From Flammeovirga kamogawensis (lineage in GTDB: Bacteria; Bacteroidota; Bacteroidia; Cytophagales; Flammeovirgaceae): DNA of 64,000 bases. The DNA lies in NCBI RefSeq assembly GCF_018736065.1, contig NZ_CP076128.1:2688501-2752500 (forward strand). Direction: 5' to 3'. Shown one piece after another: positions 26,105 to 35,305 of the stretch (positions are counted from its first letter, which is position 1; each line of letters starts with the position of its first letter). Both the position numbers and the translations under genes were made by a program. Below the pieces are notes generated by a model that did no database searches, had not been told where the DNA came from, and saw only the letters and a list, made by a program, of their open reading frames with translations.

Positions 26105-27508
26105 TTAACTAGCACTTACGTCTACATAATCTCCACCTAAAGCAAGGTATAGATTAATACGCTGAGAAATCTTTTGGTACTTTAAGTTTAACTGATTTGT
26201 TCCTTCATTTAACAGTTGAAGCTGTTTCTGAAGTAATGTAAACATGTTCTCGTTACCAATTTTATATTGCAACTCAGATAGCTCATAAGTACGCTCTAAA
26301 TTCTCTAATGCAATTGATGATTGTTCAAAACGATCTTCTACGGCATCAATACCATTTAAGCTTGTCTCTACCTCACTTAGAGCATTTAAATACGATTTTG
26401 CATAATATAAAACAGCTTGTTTCTGATTTTCATCTTGAATAGCAATATTTGCCTTAATAGCACCCCAACTAAAAATTGGTGTAGTAAGACTTGTACCTAA
26501 AGAGAAAATTGGATTTGATAAATGCATCATACTCTGTAAAGTAGAATTTACCCCTCCAAAAGAAGAATTGATACTTACTTTTGGCCAACGAGCTGCCTTA
26601 GCTACCTCCTTATTATAAAAAGCTTGTTGTACAGAATACTGGCTAATCATAATTTCTGGGCGATTTTCTAACATACTCATCGGTAAGTTTTCTGGCACCT
26701 CCGTTTTTAATTCTGGTAATGCTGCAGCTACTTCAATTTCTCCTTTAGGATATCTTCCAACAAGAAGTTCAATAGAACGTTTTGTATCTTTTTCAACTTG
26801 TTCAAGCTCAATTAACTTTTCTCTAAACTTTGCCTCTTGAGCATTCATTTGAAGTACATCAGACTCTTTAGCTGCACCAATTGCAAAACGAGCTTCGTTT
26901 AAAGAAGTCATCTTTTCTGTTGCTACAATTGCCTGGTTTACTAAATCTTTTTGCTGCTTAATAAATACTGCAGTATACCAAGCTTTAGCAATTGAAGCTG
27001 CTAATACTTGTTCTAACTTCTGCTGTGCATATTCAGCAGAATAAATCATTGTTTCTGTACCCTTCTTAGCGTAACGAAGTTTACCCCACAAATCTACTTC
27101 CCATGACATATTTACCATTCCATAACCTGGAGCAGCACCTTGAGTAGGAAAATTGTAACCTGCAGAACCTCCTGCACCTATAATTGGTAGCAAACGTGAT
27201 TTTGCAATTTTCAAACCTTTATTTGCCTGTTCTATTCTAGAAGCTGCAATATTTATATCTGCATTATACTTATATCCTTCTGCAATGATGGAATCAATTT
27301 CAGTAGTCTCCCACTCTTTTGCCCAAGAAAGATCTACCTGAGCAGAATCCATTTCCTGAAATACCCAATCGTTAGGTATTTTCATGTTTTCTAATGCAGT
27401 ATTGTCTTCTTTTATTTCATCAGACGTTGGTGCATCTTTCAGTTTGATACATCCACTAAAAGCTAAAGTAGCTCCAAGTGTTAATCCTATTTTAGTTAAT
27501 AATTTCAT
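26105..27508 (-). CDS. TolC/OprM-type outer-membrane efflux lipoprotein
   Basis: 467 residues. Lipobox FSGC (Cys19) then two outer-membrane efflux (OEP) repeats (about 70-255 and 280-460). YNADINIAASRIEQANKGLKIAKSRLLPIIG and SWEVDLWGKLRYAKKGTETMIYSA are typical of the NodT/OprM subfamily. It would form the trimeric channel across the outer membrane and periplasm. It is the last gene of a DUF3302-HlyD-TolC set (15 bp after the HlyD gene), so the three products probably make one export machine. There is no RND or ABC pump subunit in the set. Confidence 0.92.
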   Translation of the reverse strand: MKLLTKIGLTLGATLAFSGCIKLKDAPTSDEIKEDNTALENMKIPNDWVFQEMDSAQVDLSWAKEWETTEIDSIIAEGYKYNADINIAASRIEQANKGLKIAKSRLLPIIGAGGSAGYNFPTQGAAPGYGMVNMSWEVDLWGKLRYAKKGTETMIYSAEYAQQKLEQVLAASIAKAWYTAVFIKQQKDLVNQAIVATEKMTSLNEARFAIGAAKESDVLQMNAQEAKFREKLIELEQVEKDTKRSIELLVGRYPKGEIEVAAALPELKTEVPENLPMSMLENRPEIMISQYSVQQAFYNKEVAKAARWPKVSINSSFGGVNSTLQSMMHLSNPIFSLGTSLTTPIFSWGAIKANIAIQDENQKQAVLYYAKSYLNALSEVETSLNGIDAVEDRFEQSSIALENLERTYELSELQYKIGNENMFTLLQKQLQLLNEGTNQLNLKYQKISQRINLYLALGGDYVDVSAS

Positions 27509-27523
27509 GAGATAATTGATATA

Positions 27524-28645
27524 TTAGTGAGCTTTTAAAATCAGGTAGTTCACCTTAGCAGAAAGTCTAATCATAACTTTACGAATGATATAGAAAGGTT
27601 CTAAAGTTGATGTATAAACCGCTACAGAACCATTGGCTCCCATTGGAATATGTGCATCTTCATTTGTAGTGAATTTCACTAAATACTTTCCTCTTTTTTG
27701 TAAACCTTGATCAACTTGAGGTACTTTACCACTTGGTAATAACTGACCTCTACTCGATGCCCAAACTACTGATTCTACTTTTGCTGGTATAATTTCTCCA
27801 GGACGAGTTACAAATGTTAAATCTACTTCATTTCCCTCTTGGATTTTATGTAATTCATTTTGATCAAAAGATGCCATAATATTCTGACGCCCTTCTACTA
27901 ATGTCATTAAATCTGTCAAAGGTAATGCCATTGCTCCAGGTCTTAACTGTAAATTGACAACCATTGCATCTAAAGGTGCTTTAACAACAGTTTGTGCTAA
28001 ATCCCATTCTGCTTTCTCTAATTTTGCAATAAGTTCTGCTACAGAAACCTGTTTACCATTATATTCTGCACGAATATTTGCTAAAATAGAAGCCTCTTGT
28101 GCTTTAATTTGTGCCAATTGTGCATCTAATTGTCTTACATTATTTTCGGCTTGTTCTAAATCAAATCGGTTACCAGCACCAGCGTCTACCAATTCTTTAA
28201 ACTGATTTTCACGAGTTCTTGCCAATTCCAATTGAGCTTCAACGGCTCTTCTAGATGCCTGTAATGCTTCTACATTTTTATACTGAACACTTACTGCAGC
28301 TTCAGCCTTTTTTATAGAGGCTTTTAAACCTGATATCTGAGCTAAGAAAGGTTCTTGTTCTATTACAAAAAGAGTATCTCCTTTATTTACTTTAGAATTT
28401 TCTTGTACAAGTACATCTTTCACTCTGCCTCTTACATTTGCTTTTATCTGAACGGTTTTATTATAAACACGAACATCATCTGAAGAAGGCATAAAAATGT
28501 TCATTGCTAGGATCAACCCTGTAATTCCTACTACAGGAATAATAAATACAATAAGTTTTGATGTTGTATTCCAAGCTAATAACTTGAATTTTATAAAGAT
28601 TAGCCAAACAATTAAGCAATAGACGATTAATATTAAATCTACCAT
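27524..28645 (-). CDS. HlyD/EmrA-type membrane fusion protein (YiaV/YibH-like)
   Basis: 373 residues. Two N-terminal membrane segments (about 1-20 and 28-50) precede a biotinyl-lipoyl-like domain (about 65-95, VQIKANVRGRVKDVLVQENSKVNKGDTLFVIE), a long alpha-hairpin (about 100-200) and a beta-barrel domain (AELIAKLEKAEWDLAQTVVKAPLDAMVVNLQLRPG). Two membrane segments before the lipoyl domain are typical of E. coli YiaV/YibH rather than of RND adaptors. The neighbour upstream encodes a DUF3302 protein, as in E. coli yiaV-yiaW and yibH-yibI. The substrate of this class is unknown; envelope-stress or drug export is suggested only by family. Confidence 0.88.
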   Translation of the reverse strand: MVDLILIVYCLIVWLIFIKFKLLAWNTTSKLIVFIIPVVGITGLILAMNIFMPSSDDVRVYNKTVQIKANVRGRVKDVLVQENSKVNKGDTLFVIEQEPFLAQISGLKASIKKAEAAVSVQYKNVEALQASRRAVEAQLELARTRENQFKELVDAGAGNRFDLEQAENNVRQLDAQLAQIKAQEASILANIRAEYNGKQVSVAELIAKLEKAEWDLAQTVVKAPLDAMVVNLQLRPGAMALPLTDLMTLVEGRQNIMASFDQNELHKIQEGNEVDLTFVTRPGEIIPAKVESVVWASSRGQLLPSGKVPQVDQGLQKRGKYLVKFTTNEDAHIPMGANGSVAVYTSTLEPFYIIRKVMIRLSAKVNYLILKAH

Positions 28646-28703
28646 GATTAGTAATGAATATATTGTGTAGTAATTTTTATTATAGGAAGTAGATTGAGAA
28701 GTA

Positions 28704-29111
28704 TTATGCTACCTCTGTTTCTTTATTGATTTTGTTGTCAGATTCTTCCGAATCATCAGAATTAACACCAAATTCTTGAACATCTGTAACGTGAATTTGG
28801 TAAGGATTAGAGTATGCCCATATTAATGCTATTGGCCATAACATACCTCCCATTACTAAAGACAACAAGCACATAATATGAATAGAATCTGCTTGAGGAT
28901 GATTTCTCTTTTTAGCAATTTCTTCTGGTATAATATGAATCTTCCAAAATGCGACAGCACCAACAACAGGAACTACACATATCACAACCCATGACATAAT
29001 TTCTGCTACTGTATTTACTTTATCTGGACTTACCATTGCAAAAGCATTTGAAGGTAGTATCATTAAAGCATACATTAAAAGCATAAAGGAGAACGATATT
29101 TTCTTTTTCAT
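28704..29111 (-). CDS. DUF3302 inner-membrane protein (YiaW/YibI-like)
   Basis: 135 residues from the ATG at 29111. A TTG further upstream (29183) would add 24 unlikely residues. A hydrophobic N-terminus (MKKKISFSFMLLMYALMILPSNAFAM) is followed by two membrane segments (about 33-55 and 78-100) with the DUF3302 signature FWKIHIIPEEIAKKRNHPQADSIHIMCLLSLVMGGMLWPIALIWAY. It lies 58 bp upstream of the HlyD-type gene, the order seen with E. coli yiaW/yiaV partners. Role unknown; probably supports assembly or function of that adaptor. Confidence 0.82.
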   Translation of the reverse strand: MKKKISFSFMLLMYALMILPSNAFAMVSPDKVNTVAEIMSWVVICVVPVVGAVAFWKIHIIPEEIAKKRNHPQADSIHIMCLLSLVMGGMLWPIALIWAYSNPYQIHVTDVQEFGVNSDDSEESDNKINKETEVA

Positions 29112-29309
29112 TTCAGATTTAGTTAAAACTTGCTCTAACTCAAAAGAGTTATCAATTAAATTATAGAAAGAATTTAGTTTCAAAACAGGTAGTAATTTCA
29201 GTTATTCATTAACAAAAACTATTTATATGTTCTTTAAATGAAAGCTCTACCTATTTCTTAAATTACTAAATCAATCAGCTGTTTTTCTGATGATTAATAA
29301 CTTATAATT

Positions 29310-29317
29310 CAAATATA
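29310..29317 (-). promoter_or_regulatory. Candidate -7 box of the DUF3302-HlyD-TolC operon
   Basis: TATATTTG on the minus strand is an exact match to TAnnTTTG; TTG triplets upstream are at 9 and 13 nt, not 19. The implied leader is about 190 nt. The remaining bases between 29112 and 29433 hold no gene that I can support. Confidence 0.4.
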
Positions 29318-29433
29318 GTTCATAGTCAAACAAATAAATTATTTGAAAATGCATAATTAATTATGCGATTGTTCACTTATATATTATTCACAGATAGTTA
29401 AACTTATTATTGATTTACATCACCAAAAAACAT

Positions 29434-29474
29434 AAAAAAAAGTCAATTTAATGACCTTGATCACTAAATTGACT
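29434..29474 (-). terminator. Terminator of the AraC-type gene
   Basis: AGTCAATTTA (29441-29450) pairs perfectly with TAAATTGACT (29465-29474). On the minus strand a run of eight T follows. Confidence 0.88.
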
Positions 29475-29565
29475 AGCATTTATAATTCTTCTTTATGTTA
29501 TTATTACCTAGATTATTTTTCTCTCGTTCCTAATCAAAGGAAATTACACTACACAGAAAGAACAA

Positions 29566-30567
29566 TTAATGAAAAATATCGCGATTATACCCTTTTCTAT
29601 ATTCTGTTGGAGTTGTACCAATCTCTTTTTTAAATAAGTTTGTAAAATGAGGAATAGATTGATAACCAACTCTAATAGCTATTTCGGCTATTGGTAATTC
29701 TGTCGTTATTAATAAAGACTGTGACTTTTTTAATCTCATATGCTTTATATAATCATACATAGAATACTTAAAATAGTCTTTGAATAAACCATGAAGTTTA
29801 GTTTTTGAATAACCTATCTTTTTACAAAGGTCTTCTACTGATATTTCTTTATCAAGGTTTAATCTAATATATGCATCTAGCTCATCCAATTCTTTTTGAG
29901 TCTCTAAACTAAAGGAATGTTTTCTTTGTTGATCTGTATTTGAGATAAATTGAATAAGAATATCTGATACTATAATAAGTACTAGACCTTTATATACTGG
30001 TTTAATAATTTCTGGAGCATACTCTTTAAACATTAATTGCTCTAAGGATTCTTGGTGTGATAGTCCATAAGGTAGAGTGGATAAATGTACTCTACCAGAG
30101 TACAATCCTTCATTAAATTCAGGATAGCTCTCAAAAAAATCTTTAAAATTTCTTTTTAACCATTCGAATTTAACCTCTATAGACATAAAACTTCTTGGAA
30201 CTTGTTTATTAAAGCGCCCAATTATAGTAGAATTATCAGTATACATTAATACTTGTTTTCCTTGTTCTATAGTCAGTTGAGGTTGCTCTAGGAATACAGT
30301 TCCTTTTGGATAGCCCTGAAAAGAAAAATCAATAATTAAAGAAGTAGACTTTTTTCTAGGCTCTTCTTTAAAAGATACATCCTGTTTAAGGTTAAAATTT
30401 ATACTCCTAATTATAATTCCTTCTTCAATAACTTTATAAAAAAGGCTTCCCTCACCAATTTCATTATTAAATTCAATTGTATTCTGCCCTTCAATTACAG
30501 GAACATCTAATGCAGTTGCTACAGTTGTTAGCCATTTACCCCGATCTTTAATTATTATATTCATCAT
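29566..30567 (-). CDS. AraC-family transcriptional regulator
   Basis: 333 residues. A C-terminal pair of helix-turn-helix units (about 232-328) with EISVEDLCKKIGYSKTKLHGLFKDYF and IAEIAIRVGYQSIPHFTNLFKKEIGTTPTEYRK is clearly AraC/XylS. The N-terminal 220 residues form a ligand or dimerisation domain without a clear family. It stands alone between the efflux operon and threonine synthase, all on the minus strand. Given its position about 450 bp upstream of the DUF3302-HlyD-TolC genes it may regulate them, but terminator 29434-29474 separates the transcripts and no binding site is recognisable. Confidence 0.92.
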   Translation of the reverse strand: MMNIIIKDRGKWLTTVATALDVPVIEGQNTIEFNNEIGEGSLFYKVIEEGIIIRSINFNLKQDVSFKEEPRKKSTSLIIDFSFQGYPKGTVFLEQPQLTIEQGKQVLMYTDNSTIIGRFNKQVPRSFMSIEVKFEWLKRNFKDFFESYPEFNEGLYSGRVHLSTLPYGLSHQESLEQLMFKEYAPEIIKPVYKGLVLIIVSDILIQFISNTDQQRKHSFSLETQKELDELDAYIRLNLDKEISVEDLCKKIGYSKTKLHGLFKDYFKYSMYDYIKHMRLKKSQSLLITTELPIAEIAIRVGYQSIPHFTNLFKKEIGTTPTEYRKGYNRDIFH

Positions 30568-30667
30568 ATCGAATAACCCCGTATTTATGAAGTATTAAAA
30601 TAATGGATTTCGATGATACCATTGACATAAATAGAATAATTAGAAAGAGTTTATTACTGACTAATAA

Positions 30668-30703
30668 AAAAACTCCTTCTCAAGTACTATGAGAAGGAGT
30701 TTT
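30668..30703 (-). terminator. Terminator of thrC
   Basis: AAAACTCCTTCTC pairs perfectly with GAGAAGGAGTTTT (30691-30703) across an eight-base loop; on the minus strand the stem runs into a T tract. Confidence 0.9.
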
Positions 30704-30724
30704 AATATTTTTAGATGGACAAAA

Positions 30725-32047
30725 TTATACTGCCTCTACCTCTGATAACAAATACTCTTTGAATAATTTATAATCAACAGGTAATAAAGTAGCTACTTTT
30801 GGTCTATCAATAATATCTTGAAGACGTTGTGGTATATCAATCTTTTGATTAATTACTGGCTCAACAATTTCTACAAACTTAACAGGGTGAGCTGTTGCTA
30901 AGAATACACCTGCTGTTTTCTTACCAAGTCCACCTTGCTCTTTTATATAATCTTGTAAAGCTTGGTATCCAATAGCAGAGTGAGGGCACATTACATACCC
31001 AGTCTCATCAAATACCGTTTTCATTGTTTTCCTTGTTTCTTCATCGTTAAAGTAAGCCCCAGAAACTTTTTTCGTTAGTTTCTCGAACGAATTACCATTT
31101 AATTCTAATAAACGAGGAAAGTTACTTGGGTTACCCACATCCATAGCATTAGAAATTGTTGCTGTAGATGGTTTTGGCTGGAAGATTTCTGTTTTTAAAT
31201 AAACAGGAACTACTTTATTAGCATTAGTTGCAGCAATAAAGTTTTCTACTTTAAGCCCCATTCTATTGGCTATTAAGCCACCACATAAATTACCAAAATT
31301 ACCGCTTGGTGTACAGAATACAACTTTTTTATATCCTTCTCTCTTTAATTGAGCAAAAGCATTAAAGTAGTAAAACGATTGAGGAATCAATCGGCTAATA
31401 TTTATTGAATTGGCAGATGTTAAATTTAAAGCCTCGCTTAATTCTTTATCAAGGAAAGCTTCTTTTACCAATTTTTGGCAATCATCAAACGTTCCTTCAA
31501 TTTCAACAGCTTTAATATTTCCGCCATTAGTTGTCAATTGTTGTTCTTGTATTGGACTTACCTTTCCTTTAGGATAAAGAATAGTAACTTGAATACCTTC
31601 AACACCAAAGAAACCTTGTGCTACCGCACTTCCTGTATCTCCAGATGTTGCTACAAGAATATGTAATTTTTCTCCTTTCTCTAAGAAATAAGACATTAAA
31701 CGAGACATAAAGCGAGCACCAAAATCTTTGAATGCTAACGTTGGTCCGTGAAATAATTCTAGAGAATAAATTTGATCTACTACATTTACGATTGGAGCAT
31801 CAAAATTTACAGCTTCGTCTACGATTTTACGAATTTCCTCTGCAGGTACATCTTCACCTAATAATGCATTTGTTACTTCAAACGCAATATCTTGAAAAGA
31901 CATTTCTCCAATGTTATCAAAAAAGCTCTGAGGCAACTTTGCTATTTGCTCAGGCATATATAAACCATTGTCCTCTGGTAAACCTTTAAAAAGTGCTTTT
32001 TTTAAGCTAGCTTCTTCTGCTTGTCGTTTAGTACTATAATAGATCAT
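30725..32047 (-). CDS. thrC: Threonine synthase
   Basis: 440 residues, cytoplasmic, PLP-dependent; converts O-phosphohomoserine to threonine. FHGPTLAFKDFGARF (about 103-117) holds the Lys that binds PLP, VATSGDTGSAVAQGF binds the phosphate and FCTPSGNFGN is a further conserved loop. The N-terminal YYSTKRQAEEASLKKALFKGLPEDNGLYMPE extension is the long fungal/bacterial subgroup form. Here it is a single gene with its own promoter (32122-32151) and terminator, not in a thrABC operon. Confidence 0.96.
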   Translation of the reverse strand: MIYYSTKRQAEEASLKKALFKGLPEDNGLYMPEQIAKLPQSFFDNIGEMSFQDIAFEVTNALLGEDVPAEEIRKIVDEAVNFDAPIVNVVDQIYSLELFHGPTLAFKDFGARFMSRLMSYFLEKGEKLHILVATSGDTGSAVAQGFFGVEGIQVTILYPKGKVSPIQEQQLTTNGGNIKAVEIEGTFDDCQKLVKEAFLDKELSEALNLTSANSINISRLIPQSFYYFNAFAQLKREGYKKVVFCTPSGNFGNLCGGLIANRMGLKVENFIAATNANKVVPVYLKTEIFQPKPSTATISNAMDVGNPSNFPRLLELNGNSFEKLTKKVSGAYFNDEETRKTMKTVFDETGYVMCPHSAIGYQALQDYIKEQGGLGKKTAGVFLATAHPVKFVEIVEPVINQKIDIPQRLQDIIDRPKVATLLPVDYKLFKEYLLSEVEAV

Positions 32048-32121
32048 CTTACTTCTCGTTTTCGCTCTTCACTTTGATATATCCGTAAAAGATAATCGTG
32101 TTTTATTGAAAATATTACAAG

Positions 32122-32151
32122 CAAATATACTCATTTTATGAAAAATCTCAA
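32122..32151 (-). promoter_or_regulatory. Bacteroidota-type promoter of thrC
   Basis: Minus strand: TTG (32151-32149), 19 nt, TATATTTG (32129-32122), exact boxes and spacing. Start expected near 32115, giving a leader of about 68 nt. Confidence 0.78.
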
Positions 32152-32215
32152 TAAAAGTGATGATTTCAAGTGCTATTTATAATGATTTACCTCCTTTTAC
32201 TGTTATAATTTTTTG

Positions 32216-32223
32216 TATTTTTG
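32216..32223 (+). promoter_or_regulatory. Candidate -7 box of the caspase-like gene
   Basis: TATTTTTG matches TAnnTTTG; no TTG at the usual distance. Predicted start about 32230, some 36 nt before the start codon. Confidence 0.45.
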
Positions 32224-32265
32224 AAATATCTCACAAAATGATAACAAATTGTTGTATTCCTTCTT

Positions 32266-34506
32266 ATGATGAAAAACTTATCCCTACTACTGTTAATTCT
32301 TCTAACATTCACAATTCAAGATACCTATGCAAAAAAGATTGCTTTAATTATAGGTATAGATAAATATGTTCCTGATACACCCACTTCTGAAACGATTACT
32401 TGGAGAAATTTAAATGGTGCTGTCAGAGATGCGAATGCCATGTCTAATGTATTAAAATGTAAATACCAGTTTGATGAAATCAAATTATTAGACACTCCTG
32501 AACAAACAACAACAGCAGGTTTAAAAGCTGCTTTTAAATGGTTAACGAATAATACTAATCCAGATGATATTGTATTTTTCTACTATGCAGGTCATGGATC
32601 TCAGGTAGAAAATAGCCAACATTTTGAAGCAGATAAAACACAAGAGTGTATTGTTCCTTCTGATGCTTATAAAGGTGAACAAAGCTATATTCTTGATACA
32701 GAATTAAATGCATTTCTTTTAAGTTTAACAGATAAGAATGCCGTTGTTACAGCAATTTTTGATAGCTGTCATAGTGGTTCTGTAAGTAGAAATGCAATTA
32801 CTGCTGCTACTCCTGTATCTAGAAGTTTAAACCATAAATTTCCAGATATAAAAACAACTGTACCAAAAACAATACCTCCTGCAACAAGAGGTGCTTTGAT
32901 TATTTCTGCAGCACAAAATAACGAAACTGCCTCTGAAACAGTAAATACAGAAGGTTTACCTCAAGGAGCTTTTACAGATGCATTCCTACAAGCTATTAAT
33001 ACTTCTTCTTCTGTGGAAGATGTTGCAACTTTAGAAAAGAGAATTCGTTCTTTATTACGTTTTAGTGGTAAAGTACAAACGCCTACTTTTGAAGGTCAAG
33101 AAGATAGAATGACAAAATCTTTATTTGGTGGTGCTGCAACGGGTGCAGACAATCCTCTTCTTTTTGTAGAAAAAATTGATGCTGCTACTGGCGAGTTGAA
33201 GTTGTTAGGAGGTGCTGCTTTAAAAATTAGCAAAGGAACAACTCTAAAAAATGATAAAGGTATTGAGTTAGAGATATCATCTCTAGATGGTATGACAAAC
33301 TCTTATGCAAAAGTAATATCTGGTGATCTAAAGGGAATTAAAGAAGGTGATGCATTCGAGGTTAAAGTTTGGTCGCATCCAAGTAGACCTAATTTAGTAG
33401 TTTGGTCTGCCAAAAGTGATTTAGATGATGCAACTATCACATCATTAGGAAATGAATTAAATAGTTTAAGCTCTTCTAAAATACAATTGATTAAACCTTG
33501 GGAAGTGGGTACACACACACTTGCATATGATGAAACAGCCAAAAATTGGATTGTTTCCAATACATGTGGTGCTATAACTACCATCAATAAAATTTCTGCT
33601 AATGAGGTTAAAAAGGCGGTTGAATCAAGTACTTGCAATGGAAATAGTAATGTGAAATTATTAGTAACATTACCTCTATCTTCTTCTCAATACGATAAAC
33701 TATCTAAAGAATTATCTCAAACAGCTACCAAATTATCGGGTACGAGTGTAGATGCTTCATATATCTTAAGCGGGTTTATCACCGAAGGTAAATTAAAATA
33801 TGCATGGACTTTACAATCAGCAAATGCACAATCTGATGAAGTAAAAACTTTACCATTATTTTCTGATCCTGTACCTGTTACAAAAGAAGCCTTCTCTTAT
33901 ACATTACAAGATCAAGCACAGAAAATTGGTGCAATTAAGAAATGGATGACACTTCATTCTCCTCCTAATATGGCTTTTCCTTATGATCTATGCCTACAAA
34001 ATTTAGATGATAATTCTATTGTTGATGGCGGAAAAATATATGAAGGACAAAATATGAGATTGGCTTTCAAGAAAAACCCTGCCTTATTTGAAGGGTGGAA
34101 AAAGAAAAATATGTTTTTATATGTCTTCATGATTGATGACTCTGGTGCAATGCAATTATTATTACCTTTTGATTTTTCAGACAATAAATCTGATAATATT
34201 TTAGAAGGCTATGAGAAAGATGTTGTTCCTGTAAATCTTGAGGGTAATTTTATAGAATTTACAGTAGAGGGTACAGGTGTTGATAAAATGTTCTTATTAG
34301 CCTCTGAAGAAGCTATTCCAAACCCTGAACAACTATTTAATGTTAATGGTGTAAGATCTACGAGATCTGCAGCTAGTTCTGACCCTTTAATGAGTTTACT
34401 TTCAAGTATTAACTCTAACACAAGGGGGTTGTCTATGAAACCAAGAAAAGTAAAAACAGTTTGGAGTATAAGCTCTAAAACTTTTGAATCTACTATTACT
34501 GAATAA
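32266..34506 (+). CDS. Secreted caspase-like (peptidase C14) protein with C-terminal DUF4384-like domain
   Basis: 746 residues (745 if the second of two adjacent ATGs is used). A signal peptide (to about residue 22, DTYAKK) is followed by a caspase-fold domain (about 24-280) with the catalytic His110 (FYYAGHGSQ) and Cys168 (AIFDSCHSGS). The middle part (about 290-560) is unassigned, and the C-terminal ~180 residues (ENMRLAFKKNP...MFLYVFMIDDSGAMQLLLPF) resemble DUF4384. Both catalytic residues are present, so it should be an active Cys protease or peptidase-like enzyme in the periplasm or outside. A Crp-type regulator follows after 17 bp, likely the same transcript. Confidence 0.88.
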   Translation: MMKNLSLLLLILLTFTIQDTYAKKIALIIGIDKYVPDTPTSETITWRNLNGAVRDANAMSNVLKCKYQFDEIKLLDTPEQTTTAGLKAAFKWLTNNTNPDDIVFFYYAGHGSQVENSQHFEADKTQECIVPSDAYKGEQSYILDTELNAFLLSLTDKNAVVTAIFDSCHSGSVSRNAITAATPVSRSLNHKFPDIKTTVPKTIPPATRGALIISAAQNNETASETVNTEGLPQGAFTDAFLQAINTSSSVEDVATLEKRIRSLLRFSGKVQTPTFEGQEDRMTKSLFGGAATGADNPLLFVEKIDAATGELKLLGGAALKISKGTTLKNDKGIELEISSLDGMTNSYAKVISGDLKGIKEGDAFEVKVWSHPSRPNLVVWSAKSDLDDATITSLGNELNSLSSSKIQLIKPWEVGTHTLAYDETAKNWIVSNTCGAITTINKISANEVKKAVESSTCNGNSNVKLLVTLPLSSSQYDKLSKELSQTATKLSGTSVDASYILSGFITEGKLKYAWTLQSANAQSDEVKTLPLFSDPVPVTKEAFSYTLQDQAQKIGAIKKWMTLHSPPNMAFPYDLCLQNLDDNSIVDGGKIYEGQNMRLAFKKNPALFEGWKKKNMFLYVFMIDDSGAMQLLLPFDFSDNKSDNILEGYEKDVVPVNLEGNFIEFTVEGTGVDKMFLLASEEAIPNPEQLFNVNGVRSTRSAASSDPLMSLLSSINSNTRGLSMKPRKVKTVWSISSKTFESTITE

Positions 34507-34523
34507 GTAAATGTTCATAATAT

Positions 34524-35123
34524 ATGAATAACGAAATTGATAAATATGTTACTACTATTGTAACTTATTTTGATAACATTATGCCTCTAACAGATAACGA
34601 AAAAGAATTTGTTAGAGGCATTTTTGAAGTAAAAAAAATAAGAAGAAGGCAGTACTTGTCTCAGAGTGGTGATATTGAAAAATACATGAACTTTATAGTA
34701 GAAGGTGCTCTTAAGATGTACTATGTTGATGACAATGGTAGTGAACATAATATGCAGTTTGCTATTGAAAACCATTGGATAAACGATATAAAAAGTTTTT
34801 ATAAAGAAGTTCCTTCTAGAATGGAAATTGAGGCTTTAGAGAATTGCATAGTACTTAGGGTTTCTCTTGAGAATTTTAAACAGCTTTATGAAGAACACCC
34901 TAAGTTTAATCGTATTTTTAGAGTATTACTAGAGAATGCTTATATGAACTTACAAGAAAGAGTTCTTGACAACATTAGTTTCTCTGCTAGAGAAAAGTAC
35001 CTCAATTTTTCCCAAAAATATCCTTACCTATTAAATAGAATATCAAATGTTCAGATAGCTTCTTTTTTAGGTATTACACCTGAGTTTCTAAGTAAAATTA
35101 GGAAAGAGTTAAGCAAAAAATAA
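34524..35123 (+). CDS. Crp/Fnr-family transcriptional regulator
   Basis: 199 residues. A cyclic-nucleotide-binding-like jelly roll (about 25-120, IRRRQYLSQSGDIEKYMNFIVEGALKMYYVDDNGSEHNMQF) and a C-terminal winged helix (about 145-195, SAREKYLNFSQKYPYLLNRISNVQIASFLGITPEFLSKIRKEL). The Glu/Arg pair needed for cAMP binding is not evident, as in most Bacteroidota members. It lies 17 bp behind the caspase-like gene, an unusual partnership. No binding site can be assigned. Confidence 0.9.
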   Translation: MNNEIDKYVTTIVTYFDNIMPLTDNEKEFVRGIFEVKKIRRRQYLSQSGDIEKYMNFIVEGALKMYYVDDNGSEHNMQFAIENHWINDIKSFYKEVPSRMEIEALENCIVLRVSLENFKQLYEEHPKFNRIFRVLLENAYMNLQERVLDNISFSAREKYLNFSQKYPYLLNRISNVQIASFLGITPEFLSKIRKELSKK

Positions 35124-35126
35124 TAT

Positions 35127-35157
35127 AAAAGGTTACCAAAACGGTAGCCTTTTTTGT
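35127..35157 (+). terminator. Terminator of the caspase-Crp pair
   Basis: AAAGG-T-TACC pairs with GGTA-G-CCTTT (one internal mismatch) around AAAAC, followed by T. Confidence 0.75.
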
Positions 35158-35305
35158 TTTAAAAACTAATTATCAGCTACAAACCAAGAAACCTTAAACT
35201 AGATTAAGAATTTTTCTTGTTACAGTTTATAAGTAGCTCCATTGAAAACCCACCACCTTTGTGATGTAATCAAAACAAAACTTGAATTCTTAAAAAATTA
35301 CATCA

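Noticed and set aside
29451..29633. 60-codon plus-strand frame
   Set aside because: It overlaps the terminator and the 3' end of the AraC-type gene and has no sign of being coding.
32157..32363. 68-codon plus-strand frame before and overlapping the caspase-like gene
   Set aside because: It covers the promoter and signal peptide region of the larger gene and has no recognisable features.
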